64,000 nt of DNA from Lentzea waywayandensis (GTDB lineage: Bacteria; Actinomycetota; Actinomycetes; Mycobacteriales; Pseudonocardiaceae), in contig NZ_FOYL01000009.1 in the NCBI RefSeq assembly GCF_900115955.1, forward strand, positions 1 to 64,000, given 5' to 3'. The position numbers and the translations under genes were made by a program. The notes below the pieces were generated by a model. The model did not search any database, was not told the origin of the DNA, and saw nothing but the letters and a program-made list of their open reading frames with translations. Of this stretch, positions 1-8,535 are shown in pieces (position 1 is the stretch's first letter; each line of letters starts with the position of its first letter).

Positions 1-328
1 TCCCGCCGGTACGCGGCAAACGCGGCCGACCCCGGTTCCGGCCCGACGCGCTGTACGCCGACCGCGGCTACGACCACGACAAGTACCGCACGCTGGTGCG
101 CGACAAGAGCATCACGCCTGTGATCGCCCGTCGCGGCAGCGAACACGGCTCCGGCCTCGGCGTCCACCGCTGGGTCGTCGAGCAGACCTTCGCCCTGCTG
201 CACTGGTTCCGCCGCCTGCGGATCCGCTGGGAGATCCGCGACGACATCCACGAAGCCTTCCTCAGCCTGGCCTGCGGCATCATCTGCTGGCGCCGCCTCC
301 GCAACCTCTCATTGAGTTAGGAGTTCTA
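1..328 (+). mobile_element. 3' part of an IS5-family insertion sequence
   Basis: The left edge of the window is the right-hand part of an insertion sequence whose start lies outside. Its transposase stop is at 318-320. The coding frame of the interrupted neighbour resumes at about 329, so the element boundary must fall around 321-331, near the bases gagttctaag. The left inverted repeat and the target duplication are not visible, so the exact border is open. Confidence 0.75.
3..320 (+). CDS. IS5-family DDE transposase, C-terminal part (partial)
   Basis: The frame is open from the window edge to TAG at 318-320 and encodes about 105 C-terminal residues. Visible motifs are ADRGYD, carrying the second catalytic Asp, and RWVVEQTFA, carrying the catalytic Glu of the IS5-type DDE nuclease, followed by the usual Arg-rich tail FRRLRIRWE. 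The N-terminal part with the first Asp is outside. The enzyme would cut and paste its own element. The gene abuts and has truncated the beta-domain gene on the opposite strand. I infer a relatively recent insertion, because the truncated reading frame next to it is otherwise intact. Confidence 0.85.
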   Translation, partial: PPVRGKRGRPRFRPDALYADRGYDHDKYRTLVRDKSITPVIARRGSEHGSGLGVHRWVVEQTFALLHWFRRLRIRWEIRDDIHEAFLSLACGIICWRRLRNLSLS

Positions 329-1096
329 AGTGCCCTTCGCGGTCGGCGTGATGTTCTGCGTGCCGCCGGACGTCGCGAGAGAGCCGGACCAGCCACCACC
401 GCCACTGGCCGGGGAGACCGACGACGCGCTCACCGAGGTGGCGTTGGCCGAGGTCCAGCTCAGCGACGTGGTCTGGCCGAGGGTGATCTTGCGGTCGAGG
501 TCGTTGATCGAGAGGGCCACCGTGGGGTTGCTCGCGTTCACCGCAGGGTTCGTCGGCGTCACCCCGGGAACCGGGTTGGTGCTCGCCGACTTGTTCAGCG
601 AGAACGACCATCCCTCGAAACCACCGGGGACCACGTTGCGGTTCAACGCGCCGTAGCTGCTGTAGGTCCAGGTCGAGCCGGAACCGTCGGCGTGCCAGTA
701 ACCCCAGTACGCGGAGGCCGGCGGGGTGTTGAAGCAGCCCTCCTTGTAGGTCGGGTTGCCGGTGACCGGGATGTTCTCGGTCGACGACGGGCGGCCGTTC
801 AGCCGGCACACGAAACCGAGACCCCACTTGACCGTGCCCGCGACCGTGATTCCCGCGTCCTGCAACGCCTTGATGCCGGTGCGGTCGGTACCGGGAGTGG
901 CGTTGGGCGAGCACCGGGTGATCGTGGGCGCGGCCACCCCGCCGTTGCCGTCGAGCTCCTGGAAGTCGACCACGATCGTCGTGCCGCTCAACGCGTCCGC
1001 GCCGGTGCAGATGCCGTCGTAGCCCGCTGCACTGGCCGGAGCGGGTGCGACGACCAGTCCGGTGAGGACCAACGCGGTGGCGAGAACTCTCTTCAT
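326..1096 (-). pseudogene. secreted transcobalamin-like beta-domain protein, truncated by the IS
   Basis: The start is ATG at 1096, overlapping the TGA of the toroid gene upstream (TGATG) and preceded by caggggg, so translation is coupled. The N-terminus is a Sec signal peptide (MKRVLATALVLTGLVV, cleavage near ASAA). The body has the pattern of DUF4430/transcobalamin C-terminal domains: VDF strand, GIKALQDAG helix, GFVCRLNG, then YWGYWHADGS, GALN and GFEGWSF. A further beta-sandwich begins at about residue 180 and is cut at TPTAKGT, where the stop comes from the IS end. In human transcobalamin and intrinsic factor this fold is the second half of the B12 clamp. B12 binding here is inferred. 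At 256 codons, the second domain is incomplete. Confidence 0.7.
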
Positions 1097-3522
1097 CACT
1101 GAACCCCCTGAGTGAGACGACGGCGAAGCAGCAGAACGAGGCCGGCGAGCACCATGGCTCCGCCGAGCGCGAAGTAGGACCACAGCGGCGGGTGCCACGG
1201 AGCGTTCTGGGCGGCTGTTACCGGGACCGGCTTGGTTTCCGTCAGCGGCAGGCGCACCACCGGCGACAGCGGGGAGCCGTCCGCGTTGACCCACGACCGT
1301 CCCGCGATGCCTTGTGCCGCAACGAGACTCGTGCCGAAGTCGGTCGCGCTGTCGCCACCCGGCACCCGCGGCAGACCGCCGTCGGCGAGCACCATCCCGC
1401 CGATCGTCCTGGAGGTGCCGGTCGCGTCCAGGCCCGCGGCCTGGCGAGCACCGGCGAGCGAGGCGCTCAACGCGATGGAAGGCGCGCCGCCGTCGTCGTC
1501 GACCATGCCCTTGCCGTTCGGCTTGGTGCTGAGCAACGAGATCGCCTTCACGAACGCGGCCGCACGCTCCTTCGACCACTCGGCCGGGATCTGGGCGACG
1601 GGCGCGTCGTCGGTGAACGGCCTGCTGTTCAGCGCGGTCACCGCGGCGGCCGTGGAGGCCAGATCGCCGCTCTCGCAGTCCTTCTCGTCCATGTGCTCCG
1701 GGAACGTGCCGTCCGCGCACTGGCGGGCGGCCAGCGCCTCGATCGCCTGGCCGGGGTCGGCGACGGTGGCGAGCACCGCCCAGGTGTGGCGGCCAACGGA
1801 GTCCTCGGAGTCCGCGAACGAGCCGGTGTCGGTGAACAGGCCGTCCGCACCCCGCAGCCCGGCCAGCTCTGCGCGCAACCGGTTCGCGAGGTCGCTGGAC
1901 TTCTGGAACTCGGCGAGGGTCACGAGTTTCGCGAGCGGTTCGGCGTAGGCGGCCTCACCGGTCTCCTGCCCGGCGCCGTGCGCGTAGGCGTTGATCGCGT
2001 CCGGAGTCAGCAGGAACTCCGTGGCCTTCTTCACCGCCTCCGGCTGCTCGCCCAACGCGTGCAGCGCCAGCACCAGGTCCGCGGTCGCGTCGTAGTCGAC
2101 GTAGGTCCTGTCGTTCTCGGTGACCTCGACGTGGTCGCCGCGCACGAGCTTGTTGGCCAGGTACGCGCCGAGCTTCGCGGCGGAGCTCTTCGAGGCGGCC
2201 TGCACGGTCTTCGGTGCCGGTGCGGGCTGGCGCACCGCGGCCTTCGGCTTGGTCGTCGGCGCAGGCGTCTGGACGGTGACCGTCGCGGTCGTAGGTGGTG
2301 GTGCAGTCGTCGTGCCCTGAGCCGCCGTGGTGGTTGTCGGGGTCGGCTCGGGCCCCTCGCCCTTGGCGAGCGCGTAGAAACCGATCTGCGACAACCCGAG
2401 CGAGGCCTGTGCACTCGCCCTGATCCACGTGTCGATGCCGGCGATGCCACCGGTGCGGGCTGCCTGGTACGCGGCCGGGTTGTACGCGATCGCACCGATG
2501 TGCCCGGCCAGCGCGGTGCCCGCGTCGGACTCGACTGCCTGCGCGGATTTCAGAAACTCCGTGCCCCTGCCCACCTCGGGCCCCGCACCGCCCGCGTCCG
2601 CGAGAGCCTGCACGATCAGGCCGGTGCTGTTGGTGTTCGGCGCCTCGGTCCCGACACCGCCACCCCAGCCACCGCCATCGGTCTGGTTGTTCTTCAGCCA
2701 CGTCACGGTTCTGGCGATCGGCTCGTCGAGCCCGGCCGCCCCGGCGCGCTTCGCGGCGAGCATGGCCGACAGCGCGAGGCCCGTCGCGTCGCCGTCCGGG
2801 GACGACGAGCCGTCGGCCTTGCCCTCGTCACACGAGGAGACCTTGAGGCCATCAGGAGTCTGGACGTAGCCGAAGAAGATGCGGAAGTAGCCCTCGGAGC
2901 ACTGCTGCGTCACCATCTTGTCGATGGCGGGCTGGTCGTTCTCCCCCGCCACCGCCAGGCCGATCACCGCGAGGGACTGGCCGAACATGTTGGCGTTGTT
3001 GTTCACCATGTCCGACCACTCGGGGTTCTTCGAGTAGTCGCTGACCCGGCCGACGTCGACGCCGGAGCGCCGGATCGTCGCCTTCGTCTCGGCGACCATG
3101 TCGTGGCCGTCGAAGTCACGCGGGTCGCGGCCGGAGATCTGGGCGGCGAGCAGGGTCTTGGCCGCCGCGCCGCCGACGATGATCTGGTCGAAGCCCTGGC
3201 CGGGAGCCAGTCCGTCCCAGGTGAAGTAGTCGGTGGCGTGCCCCTGGTCGTCCAGGAACTTCATGATCGGCTCGGCGAGCGCGCCGTCACCGGAGGCGTG
3301 CAGCGCGAAGACCAGGTCGAGCATCAAACCGTGGTCGGGCAGCTCACCGCCGAGCGGGTTCTCCAGGGTGCCGTCGGGTCGCAGCTGGTGGGAGAGCCAC
3401 ACGGAACTGGAGTGGGCGGCTTCGCGATCGCCCGCGGCAGCCGCGGTTCCGGCGATCGTCATGGCGATCAGGCCCGCGCTGACGACGAACGCCAGTGCGG
3501 CCAGGCTCCTGCGCCCGGTCAT
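1096..3522 (-). CDS. membrane-anchored protein with two transcobalamin/prenyltransferase-like alpha toroids
   Basis: An 808-aa protein starting at ATG 3522 behind gaggaggggga. Order: signal peptide 1-30; toroid 1 about 35-385; a Pro/Thr-rich linker of some 55 residues (PEPTPTTTT...); toroid 2 about 445-765; one membrane helix (FALGGAMVLAGLVLLL) and an Arg-rich tail. Both toroids carry helical repeats with Q-x-DGG-type turns (NNQTDGGGWGG, RQCADGTFPEH), as in squalene-cyclase-like and cobalamin-binding (intrinsic factor/transcobalamin) barrels. No DxDD cyclase motif is seen, so an enzymatic role is unlikely. A cobalamin riboswitch lies in the leader and a beta-domain gene follows in the same operon. 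I infer surface capture of B12 or a corrinoid; direct evidence is lacking. Confidence 0.75.
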   Translation of the reverse strand: MTGRRSLAALAFVVSAGLIAMTIAGTAAAAGDREAAHSSSVWLSHQLRPDGTLENPLGGELPDHGLMLDLVFALHASGDGALAEPIMKFLDDQGHATDYFTWDGLAPGQGFDQIIVGGAAAKTLLAAQISGRDPRDFDGHDMVAETKATIRRSGVDVGRVSDYSKNPEWSDMVNNNANMFGQSLAVIGLAVAGENDQPAIDKMVTQQCSEGYFRIFFGYVQTPDGLKVSSCDEGKADGSSSPDGDATGLALSAMLAAKRAGAAGLDEPIARTVTWLKNNQTDGGGWGGGVGTEAPNTNSTGLIVQALADAGGAGPEVGRGTEFLKSAQAVESDAGTALAGHIGAIAYNPAAYQAARTGGIAGIDTWIRASAQASLGLSQIGFYALAKGEGPEPTPTTTTAAQGTTTAPPPTTATVTVQTPAPTTKPKAAVRQPAPAPKTVQAASKSSAAKLGAYLANKLVRGDHVEVTENDRTYVDYDATADLVLALHALGEQPEAVKKATEFLLTPDAINAYAHGAGQETGEAAYAEPLAKLVTLAEFQKSSDLANRLRAELAGLRGADGLFTDTGSFADSEDSVGRHTWAVLATVADPGQAIEALAARQCADGTFPEHMDEKDCESGDLASTAAAVTALNSRPFTDDAPVAQIPAEWSKERAAAFVKAISLLSTKPNGKGMVDDDGGAPSIALSASLAGARQAAGLDATGTSRTIGGMVLADGGLPRVPGGDSATDFGTSLVAAQGIAGRSWVNADGSPLSPVVRLPLTETKPVPVTAAQNAPWHPPLWSYFALGGAMVLAGLVLLLRRRLTQGVQ

Positions 3523-3528
3523 TTCTCT

Positions 3529-3556
3529 CCCCCTCCTCGTGCTGCTCGAGGAGAGG
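3529..3556 (-). promoter_or_regulatory. hairpin that can hide the ribosome-binding site of the two-toroid gene
   Basis: On the minus strand the leader reads tcctctcctcg, then agcagca, then cgaggagggg. The first stretch can pair with the Shine-Dalgarno sequence of the start at 3522. It lies directly between the riboswitch core and the start codon, where a translation-blocking expression platform is expected. I infer that B12 binding favours this hairpin. Confidence 0.6.
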
Positions 3557-3569
3557 AGACGGCGCGCGG

Positions 3570-3735
3570 CGCCGGCAGCCACCCCTGCGTTTCGCGACAG
3601 CGGTCGGTCCGTTCACCCCGCCCGGATGGTGACCCGACTCGCCACTTCAGCAGTGGCCCACGGTTGCGCGACAGTGCCGGATTCCGACCGGCTTCCCCGT
3701 CACGGGCGAGGTATGTAGTTGTCGAGCCGAGCGAG
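3570..3735 (-). ncRNA. cobalamin riboswitch, leader of the two-toroid operon
   Basis: Read on the minus strand, 3720-3661 contains the hallmark core: gggaagccggtc, gaatccggcactgtc, then cgcaaccgt. This matches the conserved B12-riboswitch core (GGGAA...GGTG.AAATCC..CGCTG.CCCGCAACGGT) with small changes. Peripheral stems run down to about 3570. Spacing to the start codon (3522) is typical. It would repress the operon when cobalamin is plentiful. The outer borders are estimates. Confidence 0.85.
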
Positions 3736-3784
3736 GTTAACACCTGGAAACCGCTGTTCGGCACCGCCTTCGGGGTCGGAGGCG

Positions 3785-3950
3785 AGCGTCACATCCCGGC
3801 TCGGCACGAGGCCTTGCGCGGCATGAGAACCTGTTGGACGTTCAGCGCGGCGCGGGGGAAGTCCGGTGAGAATCCGGCGCTGTCCCGCAACGGTGTGCCC
3901 TCACGGGCGAGCCCGGTCACCCGCATCGCGCGGTGTTCACCAACTCCTGT
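3785..3950 (+). ncRNA. cobalamin riboswitch, leader of the single-toroid gene
   Basis: The plus strand at 3850-3925 shows gggaagtccggtgagaatcc, ggcgctgtcc, cgcaacggtgtgccc and a following cgggcgagcccg stem. This is close to the consensus cobalamin aptamer. The start codon of the downstream gene is at 3976, so the expression platform must lie within about 3930-3975. Together with the aptamer at 3570-3735 it forms a back-to-back pair in a 453-bp intergenic region. Confidence 0.88.
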
Positions 3951-3975
3951 CGTGGAAGTGCGGGAAAGGGTTCTC

Positions 3976-4977
3976 ATGAGACGTCTGGTGCTCGCTGCTG
4001 TCGCAATGCTGAGCATTGGCACCACTGTCACCCCCGCGGTGGCGGCCACGCACGACAAAGCCGACGCCGCGTCGGGCTGGCTCGCCCGGCAACTGGTCGA
4101 CGGCGAACGGTTCGAGGCCGACTTCGGCGGCCAGAAGTTCCCCGACCAGGGCCTGACGATCGACGCGATCTTCGCGTTCGCGGCAGCCCGTTCGTCGGAC
4201 ACCAACGCCGAGAAGGCCATCACGTGGCTGGCCAGGCCGGAGATCACCACCGGGTACGTCGGTTCCGGCACCGAGGCCTACGCGGGCGCGCACGCCAAGC
4301 TGTTGCTGGCGGCGAAGGTGCGCCACAAGAACGGCAACTCGTTCGGCGGTGTCGACCTGGAAGCCGGTCTGCGCGGCCTGCTCGCTCCGTCGGGCAGGTT
4401 CTCCGACCGGTCGGACTTCGGTGACTTCTCCAACGCCTTCACCCAGTCCCTGGCGCTGATCGCCCTCGACCGCACGCCGGGTGGCACGCCCGCGCCGGCC
4501 AGGACCTTCCTCGCCGGAACCCAGTGCCCCGATGGAGGTTTCCCGCTGAACTTCGGTCAGACTCCGTGCGTCAGTGACGTGGACTCGACCGCGATGGTCG
4601 TGCAGGCGTTGCGCGCCACCGGTGACAGCGTCAACGCCACAGAGGGCACCACGTGGCTGGTCTCGAAGCAGAACGCCGACGGCGGTTTCTCCGTCGGCAC
4701 CAACGCTTCCAACGCCAACAGCACCGGCCTGGCCGCCGAGGCGCTGGCCGGTCACCGCCCGGCCGCCGCGACGCAGGCGCGTCAGTTCCTGCGTTCGCTC
4801 GCGGTCGGCTGCTCGGGTGCCGTGCCGGATCGCGGCGCGATCGCCTACGACGCAACGGGATTCGACCAGACGACCGCGCCCCGTGCCACGGCTCAGGCGG
4901 TCCTCGGCCTGACCGGGGTCAAGCTCGCGAACCTCGACGGCGGCGGCAACCCCGCCGCGCCGACGCTCGCCTGCTGA
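3976..4977 (+). CDS. secreted single alpha-toroid protein, transcobalamin-like
   Basis: A 333-aa protein with signal peptide 1-23 (MRRLVLAAVAMLSIG... AVAA) and no membrane anchor. The mature part is one helical toroid with turns QCPDGGFPL and QNADGGFSVG. Its opening (SGWLARQLVDGERF, then GGQKFPDQGLTIDAIFAF) aligns by eye with the start of toroid 1 of the 808-aa protein, so the two genes are paralogues facing away from a shared control region. Four cysteines (in TQCPD, TPCVSD, VGCSG and the C-terminal Cys) could form disulphides outside the cell. A cobalamin riboswitch precedes it. I infer a released B12-binding partner, with a polyprenyl-binding or other toroid role as the alternative. Confidence 0.75.
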   Translation: MRRLVLAAVAMLSIGTTVTPAVAATHDKADAASGWLARQLVDGERFEADFGGQKFPDQGLTIDAIFAFAAARSSDTNAEKAITWLARPEITTGYVGSGTEAYAGAHAKLLLAAKVRHKNGNSFGGVDLEAGLRGLLAPSGRFSDRSDFGDFSNAFTQSLALIALDRTPGGTPAPARTFLAGTQCPDGGFPLNFGQTPCVSDVDSTAMVVQALRATGDSVNATEGTTWLVSKQNADGGFSVGTNASNANSTGLAAEALAGHRPAAATQARQFLRSLAVGCSGAVPDRGAIAYDATGFDQTTAPRATAQAVLGLTGVKLANLDGGGNPAAPTLAC

Positions 4978-4983
4978 CGAAGT

Positions 4984-5017
4984 GGTGCCCCTGACCGGAT
5001 TCCCGGCCAGGGGCACC
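4984..5017. terminator. bidirectional terminator hairpin
   Basis: ggtgcccctg at 4984-4993 pairs with caggggcacc at 5008-5017, extended inside by ccgg/ccgg. It lies between the convergent ends of the single-toroid gene (4977) and nrdB (5031). Confidence 0.8.
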
Positions 5018-5030
5018 GCGTCCGCACGAC

Positions 5031-6059
5031 TCAGAAGTCCTCGTCGAACGCCACCGTGCCGGTCACACCGACCTGGTAGGCGGACACGCGGCGTTCGAAG
5101 AAGTTCGACAGCTCCTGCACGTCCTGCAACTCCATGAACGCGAACGGGTTCTTGGAACCGTAGATCGGCTCGATGCCGAGCACCTGCAACCGCCGGTCGG
5201 CGACATGCTCCAAATAGGACCGCATGTCCGCCACCGACATGCCGGCGACACCGCCACCGAGCAGGTCCTCCGCGAACTGCACCTCGGCGTCGACGGCCTC
5301 GCGCAGCATCTGCTTGACCTCCTCGTACAAGGAGTCGTCGAACAGGTCGGGCTCCTCGCGGCGCACGGTGTCCACGACGTCGAACGCGAACGCCATGTGC
5401 ATCGACTCGTCGCGGAACACCCAGTTGGTGCCCGACGCGAGACCGTTCAGCAGCCCGCGCGACCGCAGGAAGTAGACGTAGGCAAAGGCGCCGTAGAAGA
5501 ACAGGCCCTCGATGCACGCCGCGAAGCAGATCAGGTTGAGCAGGAACGACCGGCGGTCCTCCCGCGACTCCAGCCGCTTGAGGTCCGAGATCGAGTCGAT
5601 CCACTTGTAGCAGAACTCGGCCTTGGCGCGGATCGACGGAATCGTCTCGACGGCGGCGAACGCCTCGATGCGGTCGTTCTCGTCGGGCAGGTAGGTGTCG
5701 AGCAGCGTCAGGTAGAACTGGACGTGCACGGCCTCCTCGAACAGCTGCCGCGACAGGTAGAGCCGGGCCTCCGGCGCGTTCACGTGCTCGTAGAGGTTCA
5801 GCACGAGGTTGTTCGCGACGATCGTGTCACCGGTCGCGAAGAACGCCACCAGCCGGTTGACCAGATGCCTTTCGGCCTCCGACAGCTTGTTCAGGTCGGC
5901 GAGGTCCGAGTGCAGGTCGACTTCCTCGACCGTCCACGTGTTCTTGATGGCGTCCCGGAAGCGCTCGTAGAACAACGGGTAGCGCATGGGCCGCAGGGTG
6001 AGGTCCATGCCGGGGTCGAGCAGGGCGTTCTGACGTGCGGTGCTGGCGAGCGTGGTCAC
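5031..6059 (-). CDS. nrdB: class Ia ribonucleoside-diphosphate reductase, beta subunit
   Basis: A 342-aa protein that builds the diiron-tyrosyl radical cofactor used by NrdA to make deoxynucleotides. Likely iron ligands are D78, E109, H112, E184, E218 and H221. The radical tyrosine is Y116, in the pattern EAVHVQFY where E, H and Y have the spacing of E115, H118 and Y122 of E. coli. The tyrosine argues for class Ia/Ib rather than Ic. GTG start 6059 overlaps the nrdA stop by 4 nt, so the two subunits are translationally coupled. In Streptomyces the homologous operon ends with a small nrdS gene. None follows here; a terminator and a convergent gene come next. Confidence 0.95.
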   Translation of the reverse strand: MTTLASTARQNALLDPGMDLTLRPMRYPLFYERFRDAIKNTWTVEEVDLHSDLADLNKLSEAERHLVNRLVAFFATGDTIVANNLVLNLYEHVNAPEARLYLSRQLFEEAVHVQFYLTLLDTYLPDENDRIEAFAAVETIPSIRAKAEFCYKWIDSISDLKRLESREDRRSFLLNLICFAACIEGLFFYGAFAYVYFLRSRGLLNGLASGTNWVFRDESMHMAFAFDVVDTVRREEPDLFDDSLYEEVKQMLREAVDAEVQFAEDLLGGGVAGMSVADMRSYLEHVADRRLQVLGIEPIYGSKNPFAFMELQDVQELSNFFERRVSAYQVGVTGTVAFDEDF

Positions 6060-8410
6060 TGGCAGGCCTCACAGGACTCGGGGTTCTCGAGGGAACAGGC
6101 GATGGCTTCGTCCGAGGTCACGACGGGCACCGCCGTGGCGGTCGTGGTCGTCGCCTGCTGGATGCGCGTCGCCGGACGGGAGCGCAGGTAGTACGTGGTC
6201 TTGAGCCCGGCTTTCCAGGCGTAGAGGTACATCGAGGAGAGCTTGCCGATCGTCGGCGAGGCGACGAACAGGTTCAGCGACTGGCTCTGGTCGACGTACG
6301 GGCCACGCGCGGCGGCCAGTTCGATCAGCGCCTTCTGCGGCAGTTCCCAGGCCGTGCGGAACAACGAACGCACGTCCTCCGGCAGTTCGGCGATGCCCTG
6401 CGCGGAGCCGTCGTCCTGCTTGAGCCGGTTGCGCACGGCCTCCGTCCACAGGCCGCGGGCCTTGAGCTCGCGCACCAGGTAGGAGTTGATCTGGAGGAAC
6501 TCACCGGACAGCGTCTCGCGCTTGAACGTGTTCGACACCTGCGGCTCGATGCACTCGAAGCAACCGGCGATCGAGGCGATCGTCGCGGTCGGCGCGATCG
6601 CGATCAGCAGCGAGTTGCGCAGGCCGTGCTCGCTGACGCGTTCCCGCAGCGACGCCCAGCGCTCGGTCTGCGTGGGCGTGACGCCCCACAGATCGGGCTG
6701 GAGATCTCCCTTGGCGGCACGGGTCTCCGCGAACGCCGGATGCGCGCCCGCGACCGAGGCCAGCTCCGCCGACGACTCCAGCGCCGTCAGGTAGATCTCC
6801 TCGGCGATCCGCGTCGACAGCTCACGCGCGGCAGGCGAGTCGAACGGCAGGCGCAGCTTGAAGAACACGTCCTGCAGGCCCATGACACCGAGACCCACCG
6901 GGCGCCAGCGCGGGTTGGACCGCGCCGCCTGCTCGGTCGGGTAGTAGTTGATGTCGATCACGCGGTCGAGGAACACGACGGCCGTGCGGACCGTGGAACG
7001 CAGCCGCTCCCAATCGATGTCGGAGCCGTCGACATGAGCGCCGAGGTTGACCGACCCGAGGTTGCAGACCGCGGTCTCCTCGTCGCTGGTGACCTCGAGG
7101 ATCTCCGTGCAGAGGTTGGACAGGTGCACCACGTTCGACGGCGACGCGGTCTGGTTGCAGGTGCGGTTCGCGGTGTCCTTGAACGTCATCCAGCCGTTGC
7201 CGGTCTGGGCGAGCGTGCGGATCATCCGTCCATAAAGGTCACGAGCCTTGACCGTGCGGACGGCGCGGCCGGCCTCCTCGGCGCCGCGGTAGGCGCGGTC
7301 GAACTCGTCACCCCACAGGTCGACCAGCTCGGGCATCTCGTCCGGGTCGAACAGCGACCAGTCCGCGTCCGCCTCGACGCGGCGCATGAACTCGTCCGGG
7401 ATCCAGTTCGCCAGGTTGAGGTTGTGCGTGCGGCGCGCGTCCTCACCGGTGTTGTCGCGCAGCTCCAGGAACTCCTCGATGTCCGGGTGCCACGTCTCCA
7501 GGTACACGCAGGCGGCGCCCTTGCGCCGACCGCCCTGGTTGACCGCCGAGACCGACGCGTCGAGCGTGCGCAGCCACGGCACGATGCCGTTGGAGTGGCC
7601 GTTCGTGCCGCGGATCAACGCACCGCGCGAACGGACCCGTGACCACTGCACGCCGATGCCGCCGGCGAACTTCGACAGCCGGGCGATCTGCTTGTAGCGG
7701 TCGTAGATCGACTCGAGCTCGTCGCGCGGCGAGTCCAGCAGGTAGCACGACGACATCTGGGTGTGCTGGGTGCCGGAGTTGAACAACGTCGGCGAGCTGG
7801 GCAGGTACGCCAGCGACGACATCAGCCGGTAGAAGTCGATCGCCTCGGTCGCCGTCTGCGAGAGACCGCACGCGACGCGCAGCAGCCAGTACTGCGGCTG
7901 CTCGATCACCGAACGCTTCGCGGGGTGGCGCAGCAGGTAGCGGTCGTAGACCGTGCGCAGGCCGAAGTACTCGAACCGCCGGTCGCCGTCGAGGTCGATC
8001 GCGTCGTCGAACTTGCGGGCGTTGGCGGCCACGAACTCCGCGGTCGCGTCGCCGATCAGGCCTTCCGCGTGGCCGAGCGCGATGCTCTGGCTGAAGGACA
8101 TCACGCCCAGGCGGCGCACTTCCTTCTCGATGAACGCGGCGAGCAGCCCGGCGGCGAGCTTGGAGTACTCGGGCTCCTCGGACACGAGCGCGGCGGCCGT
8201 CTGGATCGACAGCCGGTCCAGCTCCTCGGTGGTGGCGCCGTCGTAGAGGCCGCTGATCGTCTTGGTGGCGACCCGCAACGGGTCGACGTCGTGCAGACCG
8301 ACCGTGCAGCGCTCCACCGCGCGCACGATCTTGTTCAAGTCAACCGGTTCCAGTGAACCGTTGCGTTTCTTGACGCGCATAGTGGTGGTGACCGTGTCGA
8401 CCGCCGTCAC
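6056..8410 (-). CDS. nrdA: class Ia ribonucleoside-diphosphate reductase, alpha subunit
   Basis: A 784-aa catalytic subunit reducing ribonucleoside diphosphates. I place the start at GTG 8410 behind gaggagag. Upstream in-frame codons lie in the riboswitch leader and lack a ribosome site. Residues 11-100 form an ATP-cone for allosteric control. C222 and C449 are the substrate-reducing pair, N432/C434/E436 (NLCTE) the radical site, Y740/Y741 the radical relay to NrdB, and the C-terminal CEAC (780/783) the thioredoxin/glutaredoxin-linked pair. All key residues are present. The leader carries a cobalamin riboswitch, so the operon is expected to be shut off when B12 allows a class II enzyme (not in this window) to work. 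Confidence 0.96.
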   Translation of the reverse strand: MTAVDTVTTTMRVKKRNGSLEPVDLNKIVRAVERCTVGLHDVDPLRVATKTISGLYDGATTEELDRLSIQTAAALVSEEPEYSKLAAGLLAAFIEKEVRRLGVMSFSQSIALGHAEGLIGDATAEFVAANARKFDDAIDLDGDRRFEYFGLRTVYDRYLLRHPAKRSVIEQPQYWLLRVACGLSQTATEAIDFYRLMSSLAYLPSSPTLFNSGTQHTQMSSCYLLDSPRDELESIYDRYKQIARLSKFAGGIGVQWSRVRSRGALIRGTNGHSNGIVPWLRTLDASVSAVNQGGRRKGAACVYLETWHPDIEEFLELRDNTGEDARRTHNLNLANWIPDEFMRRVEADADWSLFDPDEMPELVDLWGDEFDRAYRGAEEAGRAVRTVKARDLYGRMIRTLAQTGNGWMTFKDTANRTCNQTASPSNVVHLSNLCTEILEVTSDEETAVCNLGSVNLGAHVDGSDIDWERLRSTVRTAVVFLDRVIDINYYPTEQAARSNPRWRPVGLGVMGLQDVFFKLRLPFDSPAARELSTRIAEEIYLTALESSAELASVAGAHPAFAETRAAKGDLQPDLWGVTPTQTERWASLRERVSEHGLRNSLLIAIAPTATIASIAGCFECIEPQVSNTFKRETLSGEFLQINSYLVRELKARGLWTEAVRNRLKQDDGSAQGIAELPEDVRSLFRTAWELPQKALIELAAARGPYVDQSQSLNLFVASPTIGKLSSMYLYAWKAGLKTTYYLRSRPATRIQQATTTTATAVPVVTSDEAIACSLENPESCEACQ

Positions 8411-8510
8411 TAGCTCTCTCCTCGCGAGCTCGGGTGGCCACGGGGAAGCGAGGAGTGAACGGGCGCGCGCGACCGCCACGTCCTCCCGCCCTCCCTCGGG
8501 GCCGCGGACG

Positions 8511-8532
8511 CCCGCACGCAGGCACGTGCGGG
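8511..8532 (-). terminator. attenuator-like hairpin after the nrd riboswitch
   Basis: cccgcacg at 8511-8518 pairs perfectly with cgtgcggg at 8525-8532 around a 6-nt loop. It follows the aptamer directly on the minus strand, about 100 nt before the nrdA start, where a premature terminator would act. No U-tract is visible, as is usual in high-GC actinomycetes. Confidence 0.5.
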
Positions 8533-8535
8533 GCG

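Noticed and set aside
1192..4977. A 1261-codon open frame on the plus strand across the toroid genes
   Set aside because: It is antisense to the two-toroid gene, runs through both riboswitches, has Arg/Gly-rich composition without domains, and only its last 333 codons (from 3976) are a real gene. It is a high-GC shadow.
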